From NCBI GenBank assembly GCA_022497145.1, contig MU385860.1:310001-374000 (forward strand): DNA of 64,000 bases. The letters run 5' to 3'. The notes under the pieces are model-generated. The model was not told the origin of the DNA. It worked only from the letters and a program-made list of their open reading frames with translations, and ran no database searches. Both the position numbers and the translations under genes were made by a program. This DNA comes from Rostrohypoxylon terebratum. Lineage: Eukaryota; Ascomycota; Sordariomycetes; Xylariales; Hypoxylaceae. Each line of letters opens with the position of its first letter. Positions within the stretch are counted from its first letter, which is position 1. Positions 32,823 through 45,521 of the stretch are shown here, in pieces.

Positions 32823-33976
32823 GAATCGTAACCAGCAAGCCAGCAATTGGAATTAGATAGATTACCTAGGTACCTGGATGTTTCCCCCTTTCTTACCCAA
32901 ACAAGACAGAGTCTCGGTTGCGATCGCGGGTTGAGGGACAATCAAGATTCTTGGGACGAACTCGTCCTAGTTTGGTTTTTTTGGTTCATGAAGTGGGTAA
33001 AGTGAAAATGTTCGTAGTAAGAAGAGCAGGAAAAAAAAAATTGGTTGGCAATGACAATGACAATGACGAAAAGTTCAATAAGTCTACTAATAACTTTATT
33101 GGAAGTTCCTCCACATTTTACCTAAACTTACTTCTAACGTTCTTTTCTCCTTCTTTCCCTTCTTTCCCTTTTGGAACGCTGGAAGAGGAAGGAATGAATA
33201 ACCTGACATGAATGACCCTCAAGTTTGATTCGGGGAATCACGCTCAAGCGCGACCAACGAGACCAATGGCGAGTGTCATAGAAGCCTGGGTCCATCTTAA
33301 TCCAGTAGGATGAAGCCATGAGAGCCGAGGGGTTAGAATTTTGCAGGGGGACGAAAGGTCTCCAAAGAGGGCGCTCTCGGCATACCTGCTAGCCTGCTAG
33401 CCCGTACCTAGGTCCTACTTCTCCTACTTCTTAGTGGTGGTGGGGTTCCAAGGAGTCAGGGACTAATAAATTGTCAGGCTGTCTTATAAATTTTAGGTAC
33501 TTCCTTAGAAATTCCAATCGCACGCTGGATTTACTGGGTTCGCTGGGTTCGCTGGCAATCTTAACCGGTCGTTATAGAACAAATGGAAATTCTAGGGCGA
33601 ACCTGCCAGGATTGCCAGGATTACCTGGGTACACGAGGAACCATCAGTTGGAGATTATCTTTTTCTGCTCCATTTTATACATATTAAGGTTACGAACGGT
33701 GACGTCGTCGCAACATCCATTCGAAATTCTTCGAAAACTGCGAGGCAACTACGCTACTACGATACTACTATGGAGGTATCCGGTATCTATTATGGATGTT
33801 ACGACTGCAGTCAGCGTCACTTGACTTGTTAAGCTTTTTTTTTCTTTGCTGTTCTCCTTTCCAAGTGGCAATTTAACTGTCTCCAGGTTTCTCATCATAC
33901 CCAAGCCCACACAAGCAAATCCAAGCCTTACCAAGCACACCATACCTAATCAACCTCTCGTGACATCGCACCTGTG

Positions 33977-34034
33977 CCAAGGACACTCCAAGGACCTCCA
34001 AGGACTTTCGGTGCGCGACAATTCGCGACAATTC
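33977..34034. repeat. Two adjacent short tandem repeats (CCAAGGAC and CGCGACAATT)
   Basis: Three imperfect copies of CCAAGGAC are followed by two copies of CGCGACAATT. Confidence 0.75.
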
Positions 34035-37007
34035 ATAGGGCCAAGCCTATCTCAGTCACCTTGTTAGCTTGGCTCGCATTTCTGTTTGTCATTGTTTGCT
34101 CCTCGAATAGATGATCTTGAACTTGCGAGTTTCATTGCCAAGTCTGCTTCCAGAGAGCCGGGTTATGAGCCTCTGCAAAGCCTGCAAAGCATATGCATCT
34201 TAGCGCAGAGAAACCGACAAATTCCTTCAAGCCAAGCCAAGATGGCAGCGCCCTGTCGGCAGAGAGCCGTATACACCTGCTGTCGCCGCGTGGGATGGCT
34301 GGACGGGCGTAGGCGTGGGCGTAGAACGTGCTGTCGCCCTGCAGGGCTCAACCGGCTAGCGTGATGTGGTAAATCCAGACTAGGATTAACCATGCCGGCG
34401 ACCAATCTCCTCGGTCTTACGTACCTAGGTCCTACATACTATGTACACCTGGCATGCATCAACCATCAGGAACTACTATACATCATATACTTCAGATACA
34501 CCAAACCGGCTACATATATTAAGATTGTAGAACGTGATACAACAATCAGTTGTCTCCAAAGGCGAAGAGCAAAATAACAATCAAATAAAGGGAATTATGG
34601 ATTGCAAAGTTGGCTCCTGATTTAGCTAAGTGCCAAGTCAGGATGACTCACGGCTTTCTTAACCGCATACCCCCCTTTTCATACATTGCTTATTCCAATA
34701 CTGACAAATGTATAGACGTCTAAAGACACGACCGTCATCGCGCAGCCGAAGGATTCTTGCATAGATTTATGATAGAATACGTCATTTGACATTATAGGGT
34801 AGTGTTTTGCTTTTCGAGAAATTTACCCCTGGCGGCATTATTAAATTCGACCTGTTAGAGCTAACCACGAGACACAGGCCGCGATAGGCTGTGGTAGGGT
34901 GAAATTATTCTGTTCCTACCCAACTTAAATGCTCGTCGAATTTTTTTCGAAGTCCAAGATTAATAGGCATAATTTTCACTTTAGGTTCTGTTCTAAAGCC
35001 TCACCAACAATTCCTAGATCACGCAAATATCCCACACTCAACACAATCACCGCAACAACAACGAGGCCTCATAATTATTCAAGAAGGACAACAGCCTCAG
35101 AGCTCAGTATTAGAGATGGCTGATCCAGATAGGAGATTTGTAAAACTTCTACATGCAATTGATATTGTGTGAGCTCGGGGACGAATTGAATTCTACTTCA
35201 ACGCCATTAGTGTACCTACCTGTCGGGTCATCGACGCTCCGAATAAAGCCAAAACATGCGCCCGCGCCGCCGGTGATAAACCAGTGCATAGGTAGTCTCT
35301 CTGACTATACGCGTCACTCACTGTACCGTTTTTATGCATCACACAGTTGGCCAATCAATGCTTAAATCCGGACGGTAAGTCCCCTAGACCTAAAGTCTAG
35401 TTGGTTGAGCTTGTTGATCCTTTGAGATAAGTGTAACTGGACCATGCTCATCAAGCAGTTCTTCATTCGTGGCGTAACGGCTTGTTGTTTCCGGCAAACG
35501 AGACTCACGCCGGTCGACCTATCGTTATGCTAACAACTCTTCCCATCCCCTGCTACTTCGAGATTAAAATTCGGTGGCTTAGGCAGGAAATGGCTCGCAA
35601 CAAGCTTCCACAGGGGCAATAATTTTTTTCATCCATTTTTGCAGGATCTCGATCAAACTAGCAACCTGGTTTCCGTTCAGCGACATTGACTCATCTCGTA
35701 CTGCAGTCAGCCCAAATCAGATACTCGCCCCTATTTACAACATCAGTCATGCAGCTGGTCCGAACTGGGGCGTTTGTGAACCCAAGCTACGTGACTCTTG
35801 TCTCTTGATTTCCGTTGTACCTATTCTACTAGGTATCAACGTAGATCTAAGCACGGCTGCCAGAGGTACACATTTCTCCTGATGTACCGCAAAGCCTACC
35901 TTGGTCTGCCTTGGAATGGACTGGCTGTATTAGACTTGATTGGGGACATCAGGTGTTGACAAGAGATCATCATGGGACGATGAAACATCATTTTCCTATG
36001 ACGATTTCACATCACACCCCGAGATTACTTATCATTCGGCAACGGCCCTCTTTCCACAGGATGCTGTCTGACCGCCTGTCAATATATGCGGAGTAGTTGC
36101 TTCTTCGCATCATCGCTGTTCTATTGGGAGTAGAGTGCTACTTCGATTTCCGGTCCTTTCGGTTTTAGTTGTGTTCAGCTGGTCCTTCTACCAATACCAT
36201 CCCGAAGTATTGAATTAAGACATGCAGAGCCTCATTATATTTCAGCTCGAGAACTATATTGACTCAGCAGGTAAGCTTATTGCAGATTGCCACTAAAGAA
36301 GGCATGCGACATAGGTTCTCGCCGAGTCTGTTGAGACGCTGATTACGTAAACGTCAAGATGAATACGACGCAAGTGGATATCAGGTAGACCGGTCATAGT
36401 AGGACTTACCTAGGTAGGGAGACGTACGCATATCCACCGGAGCTGGTCGTTCCTTCGGTATTGACTTGATTGGCTTATATACCCCTTTTCTCCACGACGA
36501 TAGTGTCGTAGGCTCGAATCTGCGGGATACAATAATCAATATATAATGCGAAGATACGCAATTTTCTGCGGCCAGAAGCGGCCGGCGTATCGTCCGGGTC
36601 CGAGAATAAATTATACATGCCCGACTTTCTCCGAAAAGGGGGCTCGGATCGAGTCGATCGATATGCGGGATCGCCCTTGAAGGGACGTCCCGTGTCTCCC
36701 CCCCTTTTCGACTTCGCGGAGTCCTAGCTTCCATTCTTGAAGCGGAAGAGCGCGTGTTACATGTAAAGTACGGATGTTACATCACTGGTTATTGTTTGCG
36801 AAGCAGTATGTAGACCAAGGGTTGATATGATGGTCTTGAGATGCATGCTTTAGCATCTATGCAATGGGATTAAACAACTCTAACCCTTCTATCTTCCCAC
36901 TGGACGGATATAACGTGGACGGAGCAGTAGACCTGCCGTACTGGAAACATCATACCCGGAGTCGGAGCGGGAGGAAGTTACTAGAAATGGTAGCTAGAAA
37001 GAAGGCG

Positions 37008-37023
37008 TTAGGGTTAGGGTTAG
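37008..37023 (+). repeat. Short interstitial TTAGGG repeat
   Basis: TTAGGGTTAGGGTTAG, 2.7 copies of the fungal telomere unit, lies inside the gene-poor region 300 bp from the SEC6 stop. Confidence 0.7.
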
Positions 37024-37333
37024 ACGCATTAATAATGAGGCTCTATACAACTTACCTAATCTCACGAGACGCTTACTAAGCTTACTAAATGTAGACGCAG
37101 ACATGTATCGATTCTCAAAATACAGTGGCGACAACAGCAGTGAGAACAGAGGAAAAAAGAGTCTGGAACTCACCAGGAAGTAGATAGTATATGTAATAAT
37201 CAACTGTCAAGAATACGCATAATTCAGGAATCGGTAATATCGTTATTATCACATAAGTCTTATACTATTCACAATGCCTAGCCATACAAGTCCACCTGCC
37301 TTCAGTGCCATTTTGTTTTACCTACATAGATAT

Positions 37334-39589
37334 CTACTTAATCTTAACCATAATAGTCTCAGGGCCTCTCACAACATCCATCTGCGCCGCGCGCGCCTTG
37401 ACCGAGTTCAGCATCGCGCGTTCGAAGTCGTCTCTCGATCTGAGCACGGCCTCGACCCACGTGATCTGCAGGTCCCAGTACTTGCTCTTGAACTCCTCGA
37501 AGACGTCGGGCAGCTGCTCCTTGGGGGCCGTGAGGAGCTTGTTGAAGTCCTCGGTGACGCGCCAGGTCTGGGTGATCTCGCTGCTGAGATCTTGGTTGGG
37601 CAGGCTGCGGAAGTACTCGAAGGCGGTGGCGACGTCGTTGAAGATCTTGTCTTGGAAGGGATCTGTGCGCCGGAATTTGGCACCCTTGTTGCGCACGCTG
37701 CCGAGGTATTGGACTAGTAGTTCGTCTGCTATGATCTGGATGAAGATGTCGACGAGGGAGTGGTGCAGCACTTGTTGGTAGTCACCGACATACTCTTCGA
37801 TCGTAATGATCATCTGCTTCATCGCTGTCGTCTCGTACCACTTCGGTGTGAAGAAGGTAGGCATGACCGGTTCGAAGTCGACGGCGATGACGAGGCTGGC
37901 AAATTTGCTGAGACACCAGGTACTCAAATCAATATAACTCTCGCGGAGTAATGCAATCTCGTTTTCAGCACGCTCCATGTATTGTGGCGTGACTAGGGGT
38001 TCGAATTTTTGCTTGAAGCTTGTTAGGTAAGCGAAACGTCCTTCATCTTCATTGTCATCGATGCAAGCCATCTGGTCGTTGGCGGTGGCAATAAGCCAAT
38101 CTTGCAATGCCTGGAAACCCTCAAGCTCAGGATTTTTTTCTGATTCATATCTTGCTGCTTCTTCCTCCAGCATCTTTTGGAACGACTGCTGTCGGCCGCG
38201 TAGCCGGAGAAACATGGCGTCGATGACGCCCTCAGCTACATCAGTTCTCTGGGAGTTTGCAGCAACATCCACCTGCTCTCGTAACATACGCCACATATCG
38301 ACCAAGTTCTTGGTACGGAAATACCCATATTCGTCCGTATCCAAGTTAGAGCCCTCGACACTTCGATCGGCAAAATCTCGTTTCTCCTGCGCGAAAATTC
38401 GCTCGATCCATTGGTCGAGGAATTTGATGATGAGCTGGCGGAAGTCCTTAACCAACTCTTGCTCTCTGTTGTCGATGACGTGAGGCTTGAGGTCGCTTTC
38501 CGAAAAACCGAGTTTCCGCATCTTCTTATAATATTTCTCGGGCCAGTTGATGATCTCCAGCGTATTGGCCGAACTGGATTCCGGATCGTCTATCATACCG
38601 ACGAGGAAGTCGTGCATTAACTGGTGATAAATGTCCCCGTATGTCTTAAGAATTTTCCACTTCTTGGGCATCAAGGACACCATCCCCTGTTTAACCGCAT
38701 TAAGGTCGTTAAAGTACCACTTCATCATCTTGTCTAATTTGGTAGGATCGTCCAGAAATTCTCCTCTAACTTCGGCAAATTGTCCTTCGCAATTGACGGA
38801 AATTGCCTTCAGGAACTTCTCCTTATACCCTCTGACTTTCTTGGCACCGTCAGTGATACTTTGGAATCGCGTAGCCATCTCTTTGTGGTCTTTTAGTGCT
38901 TCTTGCAGAGCCTCGACCCTTTGGTCACTTTTCTCTTCAGCTTCCACGATGATGGCGAGGCGGACCACCAAGCTATTGTTGTCTGCAATTAGGAGGTTGA
39001 TCATATTAAGCGCGACCAAGCCGACATGCTCATCAAACCAGTCTATCGCCTCATCTAATCTTGAAAAGTAATCCTCCAGCGTAGATTGCAAACTCGGATC
39101 GTCGGCTCGTTGTATCTGTTCCATCGCGTCGTCTCGTATGTTTCGTAGTTGCGTTAGCTCGTAATGAATCCCTAGAAGGTTGGGCATATTCTCTTTGTCG
39201 GCATCATCCTCTCGCAACATGTTCTCGACCCTGTTAAGGCGATCATTAAACGTCTGGAGATTCTCCACCATCAACTCCACGGCACCGAAGTTTCTGTGAG
39301 CTTGGGATACCAGGTTGATGCTGGCAAAGTCTTTGATCATGTTCTGCGACTCGGAGCAGAGGGTATCAATCTTCATCATCTCGTCTCGAATCAACTGTAA
39401 GGTCTTCTGGCCATCCGTGATGCCGTTCATGCCAGCTTGGGTGGTCTCCAATTGCTCTCGCAGGCCACCTCGTAGCTGGGAGTCGACGGCATTCTTCTTT
39501 CGCGTGAATTCCAGCTTCAGCGCGGGGATCTTGTCGAGGTCATCTGGGTGTCGGAGAAGCTCCGAGAGCTTGACGGGCGGCGCGTCCAT
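37334..39589 (-). CDS. SEC6: Exocyst complex component Sec6
   Basis: Sec6 is one of the eight exocyst subunits that tether secretory vesicles at the plasma membrane, and it binds the t-SNARE Sec9. The gene is intronless and encodes 751 residues, close to the usual length. The N-terminus MDAPPVKLSELLRHPDDLDK leads into a coiled-coil region. The body has long helical-bundle segments such as NMINLLIADNNSLVVRLAII, KYYKKMRKLGFSESDLKPHV and SLVDIFIQIIADELLVQYLG, typical of the rod-like CATCHR fold of exocyst subunits. The C-terminus ends VRGPETIMVKIK. There is no signal peptide or transmembrane segment. Nothing in the frame looks disrupted. Confidence 0.95.
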   Translation of the reverse strand: MDAPPVKLSELLRHPDDLDKIPALKLEFTRKKNAVDSQLRGGLREQLETTQAGMNGITDGQKTLQLIRDEMMKIDTLCSESQNMIKDFASINLVSQAHRNFGAVELMVENLQTFNDRLNRVENMLREDDADKENMPNLLGIHYELTQLRNIRDDAMEQIQRADDPSLQSTLEDYFSRLDEAIDWFDEHVGLVALNMINLLIADNNSLVVRLAIIVEAEEKSDQRVEALQEALKDHKEMATRFQSITDGAKKVRGYKEKFLKAISVNCEGQFAEVRGEFLDDPTKLDKMMKWYFNDLNAVKQGMVSLMPKKWKILKTYGDIYHQLMHDFLVGMIDDPESSSANTLEIINWPEKYYKKMRKLGFSESDLKPHVIDNREQELVKDFRQLIIKFLDQWIERIFAQEKRDFADRSVEGSNLDTDEYGYFRTKNLVDMWRMLREQVDVAANSQRTDVAEGVIDAMFLRLRGRQQSFQKMLEEEAARYESEKNPELEGFQALQDWLIATANDQMACIDDNEDEGRFAYLTSFKQKFEPLVTPQYMERAENEIALLRESYIDLSTWCLSKFASLVIAVDFEPVMPTFFTPKWYETTAMKQMIITIEEYVGDYQQVLHHSLVDIFIQIIADELLVQYLGSVRNKGAKFRRTDPFQDKIFNDVATAFEYFRSLPNQDLSSEITQTWRVTEDFNKLLTAPKEQLPDVFEEFKSKYWDLQITWVEAVLRSRDDFERAMLNSVKARAAQMDVVRGPETIMVKIK

Positions 39590-40104
39590 GGTGAAGTCGG
39601 CGGGGTGCCACTGGGACCGTCGGGTGGGATTGTTGCGTTTCAGACCATCACGTAGCTAGCCTAGGTTTGCGCATGTGCTAAAACTCGATCGTATATGGTG
39701 TATTTACTATGATGTGATAATTCGTTAAGTTTAATGTAAATTAGTCAGTTCAGATCGTTTCAATGCGGCTCAGACCCTAAGATTGACGTAGCTAAACTTA
39801 CTTCGATATGAGATACTCGGATTTTTGCATATAGAAATTAGGTAATCAGCGTAATGGCGATAATTACATATTCAATACAGTGACATAATTAATGATTAAG
39901 CTTTACATTAAATACTCAGATATTAGTAAGCTTTTTGGCTTACGTCATTCCAGCTCTCATTACATAAACAAAAATGGAGCTGGATTCTCCCTTCATCTTT
40001 CACTTTCACATCTTTCACATCATATTCATTCATAAGCACACGTCACGATTATCAGAATCATATTGATAAACCGGATGTTGTCTATTATTTGTATCAGAGG
40101 AAGC
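39590..40104. promoter_or_regulatory. SEC6 upstream region and 3' end of the rhodopsin-fold gene
   Basis: 515 bp, AT-rich, between two minus-strand genes. No specific element was recognised. Confidence 0.4.
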
Positions 40105-41733
40105 CTATTCCGAACGACGAAACCATTTCTTATCACCACTACCACTGCCTTTTCCCTTTGTTGTGGAAACATGATTTGACCTCTGTCTCTCAACGATGCC
40201 TTTCAATTCATGGCGATGTCGTGATGTCAAATCAGAGAACTGTCTCGCACTTTCCGGACCAGTTTCAATGTTATGCTTGACTTCGGTCGTTACTCTGATC
40301 ACTCCATTCTCGTCCTCCTTACGTGGGAATATCTCGTCTTGGCTACCGTTTTCACTGATAGTATCCTCCATCGCTGCGGCTGTTATACGGCTCGTCATTC
40401 CAAACGGATTCGACCTCTGAATGCTCAATGTCTTTGACTTCTGCGACTTTGCATAACCCCTATTACTCTGACTGTCTAGCGGTATTGAGTTTTTCTTATT
40501 TCTCGAAGGCCGACCCGAGCCCCCTGAAGACGATATGCCCAGCAGGTGATTGAGGATCGGTATTTTTGCAGCGACCTGCTTGACCGATGGTATACATGAG
40601 CAGATAATGAGCGTGCTGATCTCGACCGTTGTCCATATCAGCGGATTGACAAATTCGTCTATCGGGTGTCAGCGGCATTCGTCAACCAAAAAATCCGGAT
40701 GCTCACATGTATCATCTGCTCCTATGTCTGTGATATATACAACGCGTATCACGGAAATTACAATTACCCTATAATATGTTTAGCGCAAACTCACAACTAC
40801 TCAGCCTCAATTACTTACCACAGCCCAAGCGAAAGCATGGATATAAACCCAAGCTTCTTGGCAAGTGGTAGTTGAAGCTTCCATATCGAAGGAATGGGCT
40901 CGATGAAGAGTATCAGGTCGGTGATCAGGTTGAAGATAAACTAGACAAGGGCAGAGATATGATTAATCATTCTGAGAAGTTCAATACCAAGGTTAGTTTC
41001 ACTCACGGTGCTGTACCAAAGAGGGTGTAGATCGAGGCACGACCCATTCAATTGAAAATCCCACGCTTTGGAAACAGGGTGGCAATGGAAAAGAACAACG
41101 CATGTTTCTTCGATGGCTTGCAGCAAGAAAAATACAAGCAGGCTTTTGTTGATGATATTGAGGTTATTTTCAGGAAAAAGCCTCAAGTAAAGGACTGCGA
41201 AGGACGCTTTGGCAGCTTGCACTCCCCAGCTATATGAGACAGAGCAAGCCATTTCAAGCTAATGACCATATTAGACAATAAGGACGAATAAACTAACTAA
41301 TTGATCACTTACCTTAAGGAACATTTGATAATCTTCGGCACTGACAGTGTCGCGGTGCTGCCCGAGTCCATATGGTGCCTCTTACTGGTATTAGCTCCTA
41401 ACTATTTTACGAGGTATTTCCTATACGTACCAGCCATACCACACGCGCAGAGTGTCATGCATAATATCTATGACGGTGAGCAACATGTCGAGGATTTCCA
41501 CAGTTATCTCAAATTTAGAGTGAACATACCCAACTAATCAAGATCAGGACTATTCAGTGTCAGCTTGTTACCGTGTAGTTTCAGAGGTTGGCGGGGAACT
41601 AACCATCGTCGAAGCCCATCGTCTTGTACATCCGACGAGCCGTCATCCTCGAGACCATAGCCAGCGTGGTGATCGTGACCAAGAACGCGCCGGCCTTGAT
41701 AACGGCAGGCGTCCTTTGAGAAGCCATCATCAT
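40105..41733 (-). CDS. Fungal rhodopsin-fold integral membrane protein (SAT4-like)
   Basis: Eight exons assembled by splice signal and frame: 41733-41604, 41549-41530 (20 nt), 41467-41431, 41380-41313, 41258-41007, 40940-40819, 40768-40707 and 40658-40105. Introns are 48-66 nt and the product is 414 residues. It is a seven-helix protein of the large fungal rhodopsin/SAT4 family, which does not carry retinal. Family motifs are TARRMYKTMGFDDVLILISW after helix 1, PYGLGQH, YSWGVQAAKASFAVLYLRLF, ETCVVLFHCHPVSKAW with CLDLHPLWY, the helix FIFNLITDLILFIEPIPSIW, and ISVIRVVYI. The C-terminal 130 residues are a Ser/Lys/Arg-rich cytoplasmic tail. Such genes often occur as accessory genes; the function is unknown. 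The acceptor of exon 4 is the least certain site. Confidence 0.83.
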
Positions 41734-44233
41734 CACGCCAATAACCCACAGCAGACGTCACGCCGAGAAGTCTTTCCCATCACTCCATGCCGGGCCGATG
41801 AAGGGTTATGGGTGTCTGCTGCCTTTAAACGGATCTGAGGACGACTGCCGAGAAAATCGTTAGGGCACGGCCTATCTTCTAAAATTCGATCTGTAACAAA
41901 CTACATCTTTTATTATACGAATTAACGACAAGGGTTGAACGCTAGAAGCGTTGATGGGTACGGCTCTCTATCCCGGGAACCTGGTACCTGCGTTCTAGGG
42001 TCATGCTTAGTTCCGGAAATAGTGAACGCCGAAGTGTGCAAGCATATATTCGAGGTAGGGTCTAAGTTATGGCTTCTATGTCATGAACGTATGACGTTGG
42101 TAATCAGTGTTTTCCAGAATATGTTTAAGGTAAGTTCAGCATGGCAAAAGGTCTCATCCGAATGGCAACTCTCAGTTATACACATGTTCAAATAGACCCT
42201 GACCCCGCAGACAGAATAGGGAGCATCTCCAGTTGCAATTCAGCATCCTACGCGAACTACACAGGAGGTCACCTGAAAAGCACCCTTCCCACGGTAAATC
42301 CGGATATCATTATTAGTACAAGAAGTGAGAGAGTAGTTCTCACGGAACCTACTAATCACTGCATCTACATACATTATGCTAGATATTCCATCATAGATAA
42401 TGCGTTTCACTAAAGACCGCCGGCACAGCATCATAAATGAATCAAGATGACCAAAATCCGTCAACGGCGGGAAGAAGCTTCCGATTCAGCCCTTCAGCTT
42501 CGCTGTCCCTAAACCCTTTATAGGCTCGTTGTCCGTTTTAGTCAATGCTAGAGCACACTGGCCCTCTTTTCTCCAATATCAACAATGCCAACTAAAAAAA
42601 CGCAGTTATCTAGGATCATGGTAGGTACTAGGTAGGACTGGTAGTATGTCATTCCACGAGTTGATGATCTAGGGGTTGGCCGGGGAGTTGTTAGCGGCTG
42701 CGCTAACATTTCCAGCAGCAACGGTAAGCCCTGCAAAAACGTTCGTCGCCCAGCGATAACTGGGGTAAGGAGATTAATAACGTGGGACTCGGAAATATGT
42801 AAACCCTCTAGTACTACTCCTCTGCTGCTACAGTGCTACCACATGGCTGAAATTCCGAATGCACCACGATAGCAGAATTTGGTATCCTGTCGATACCGCG
42901 AGCGTGGACCTGTGGATATAATACCCCAGAAATCCAGAGTTAACGATTGTTACTGCCGACGATCGATCAACCCAGTTTTCCGTCTCCTCGGGTTACGAAA
43001 CCCCTAGGATTGCCAGCTGGAAAACTAAAGGATCATTATACCTTATGGAGTAATCGCCGGTGAATGTGCTTAGACGCTATGTTTTGTTAGCGTAGACCTG
43101 GTTTTTTAGTGTACGGACGTATGTACATAGTAGAATAAATTGTTCAGCTCAGTAATCTTCTAGTACTATAGCTCATGGATGATTATAATGAGATCGATAG
43201 GCGAGTTCCTTCTTGGTTTCTCTGCTGCAACTCCTGCTCATCGATGTTGAAAAATTAGGGGAGTTGGTTCTATGGGTAAGGTATACTATCTTCTGCCTAT
43301 CTCTGCCCTACCATTAACTCGGAAGAGGTGTGCAATGAGGTCTGTTTCCAACCCGTTGGTCCAAGTTTTCCCCCTCTTCGACCCAGCAAAATATCCTTGT
43401 CTAGATCGTTGTTCCATGGCGTTGGCCCAGGACCCACATTGTGTCAAGATGAAGGCACATTATGCATAGGGCGCTCCCCACGTGAAGCATGGCATACCCA
43501 TGGATGTATGCAGAAGCGATTAACGAACGGGCTGGGATGCAAGATGTGAGACATGACAACCCAGCAACCCTCCAACAACGATCGGGGGGAATACTATAAA
43601 TCATGATGATGTCTTTCGATAGGCGAGAGATAAATTGTGACATTATAATGATGGTGAGCGCAGATCGCAGATCATATAGGTAGTTCTAAAAAATTCGACG
43701 GCGGTGTTTGAGCTAGCGATAGACAGACCACTACTAGCTGGGAGGTAGCTGGTAAGTTCAAAATGACACCTCCGTGCCTCGGAGGGGATCTAGGCACCTA
43801 CTTAGTAATTGCCGCTTCAGCTGACTCCTTAGCGAGAAAATAGTCGGAAAAAGTGTACTATGAACTCCGTCAAAGCTATCCCCTGCAATTCCATACGTTA
43901 CACAAACAACGTCTAATACCCGCCATTGCTGACATCCATGGATTACCTATTTAGGCGAACTGGGGATAGAATCAACACAGAGCTAAGGTAGCACAAGGGT
44001 AATATTTTCTAGTTCAAATGTTACCTACCTATATTTGCTACTACTACTAGTACCCACTAAACCTACCTTTTAGTAGGTAGTTTGAAGGAGTTCCATGGGA
44101 ACAATTTTCAGCTCACGTTGAAGGATCATCCATGTGGCATGAACACTAACCACGCGATCCGATCTCAATTGACAGTTCGTAATCTCATTAATATTGTATG
44201 GCAGTAAACAGTCTATGGTATGAACGCTAGCAT
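41734..44233. other. 2.5-kb intergenic region
   Basis: Separates the rhodopsin-fold gene start from the dioxygenase 3' end. Only short random frames are present; no repeat family, tRNA or transposon remnant was identified. Several CTAGGTAGG-type motifs occur, for example near 42630. Confidence 0.4.
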
Positions 44234-45521
44234 CTAATCACCCTCGAGTCTCGCGACGGGGGGCGTGTCGTCTACCTGAATGCCTCCGCGCTTCTTTTCA
44301 TCCGAATCCCAGAAAGGCAATCTCCATCCGCCCTCATCTTGCGGCAGAGACAGCCACAGTCGCATCAAGTGGCGCCTCGGCTTGCCGCTGTCGGGGCCGA
44401 AGTCGCGGTATGCGGTCCTTGCGTGAAGGGTATGTGTGTTGGCGACGAATTGGATATCGCCGATATCGAGGATCATGTGCAGCTTCACTCTTTCACAAGT
44501 AGCTTCTAGAAGCTGGATGGCTTCTTCCTGCTCCGGCGATAGCGGAGGAATGATGCCCTTGTCCGAGAAGCGGGTTAGACTGCGAACGAAGTACGGATCC
44601 CATTTGCAGTAGACCCGCTGTTCCCGGTCCGGGTTCGCCGGGTCCGGCGTCTCGAGGTAGAATACTGCCGCCCGGATATACGGGTCTTCGCCCTTAGAGA
44701 CCTCACCTTTACGGTCGAAGTACCAGATGGGCTTGGTGAGGAGCTCAGCGACGTCGGGGCGCTCTTCTTGGAGGATGTTCCAGACGTTGTGGATGGACGC
44801 CACGTCGGACTCGCCTCCGAACTCGGCTTTGGCGATGCATAGAAGACCTACGATATCGCAGTCGTCTGCATGGAAGAACTGACGCGCATTCGTCCTGTAT
44901 ATCCGCACCTTGTCGATCTGTGTACTGTCCTCACCGAGGTCCTGGACGTGACCGAGTATGTGGCCACGACCGTTTTGGGATACCGGGTACCCGAGGTAGG
45001 CTCCCAAGCCCATGTAGGCTACGGCCGACTTGTGGTTTCCCCATTCATGGACGGGGAATCCTTTGTATAGGATAAACCCCTTTCCGTTCAGCAGTTCCCG
45101 GCGCACTGATGCTAGCGATGCTGCTAGGCCGGGAAGTGGGAAGTTCTCCTTGCTGATACCGGTTAGGGGTAAACCAAGTTTGATAAACTCATCAGCTGTC
45201 TTGGAAATTTCAGCTATTTCTTCTTCAGAAAACTGATGGACCCATCTCTCTGGGTTGTTGGCGTAGTCCTCTGCCTTCCATTCTGTAGGCCCTTCAATGC
45301 GCTTTGGGAAGGCGTTGTAGGGGTATACTTGATCGTATAGAGGCGGATGTTGACCTAGCTGGTGATGAGTGCTCTGTTACATATAGGTTATCTGCATATA
45401 TGTTGGGCTAACCTGTCGTCTTAAGACCATCTGGGAAGATAGATAGATCAACCTGTTTTGCGCGGGCCTTCAGGCTTTGAATCGCATCAACAGGCGTCTC
45501 AATATCGACAGCGGGAGCCAT
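44234..45521 (-). CDS. TauD/TfdA-family Fe(II)/2-oxoglutarate dioxygenase
   Basis: Predicted non-haem iron, 2-oxoglutarate-dependent dioxygenase of 409 residues. Exon 1 is 45521-45413, the intron is 58 nt (GTTAGC donor, CTAG acceptor), and exon 2 is 45354-44234. The metal triad is visible: His198 and Asp200 in QFFHADDCD, and His347 in ANTHTLHARTAYRDF. Arg368 in RRHLMRLWLSL is the likely 2-oxoglutarate-binding Arg. Fungal members of this branch include sulfonate dioxygenases and several biosynthetic enzymes, and the substrate cannot be inferred. The nearest genes are a rhodopsin-fold protein and a beta-lactamase-like protein, which do not form an obvious biosynthetic cluster. The ATG gives the N-terminus MAPAVDIETPVDAIQSLKAR. 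Confidence 0.9.

Larger units (their letters stand above)
32442..37333. other. 4.9-kb region without recognisable genes
   Basis: Only short frames with no family resemblance occur here. The left 1.5 kb is presumably the promoter and leader of the Rds2/AcuM gene and contains repeats. Two copies of the same 14-mer GTACCTAGGTCCTA lie at 33404 and 34421. The right part, 34500-37300, is AT-rich with no transposon signature I could see. A short telomere-like repeat is at 37008. Confidence 0.4.

Noticed and set aside
33471..33824. 117-codon frame in the gene-free region
   Set aside because: No domain, no splice partners and no family-like start.
36505..36525. GGCTCGAATCTG resembling a tRNA B box
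   Set aside because: No matching A box or cloverleaf pairing could be found around it.
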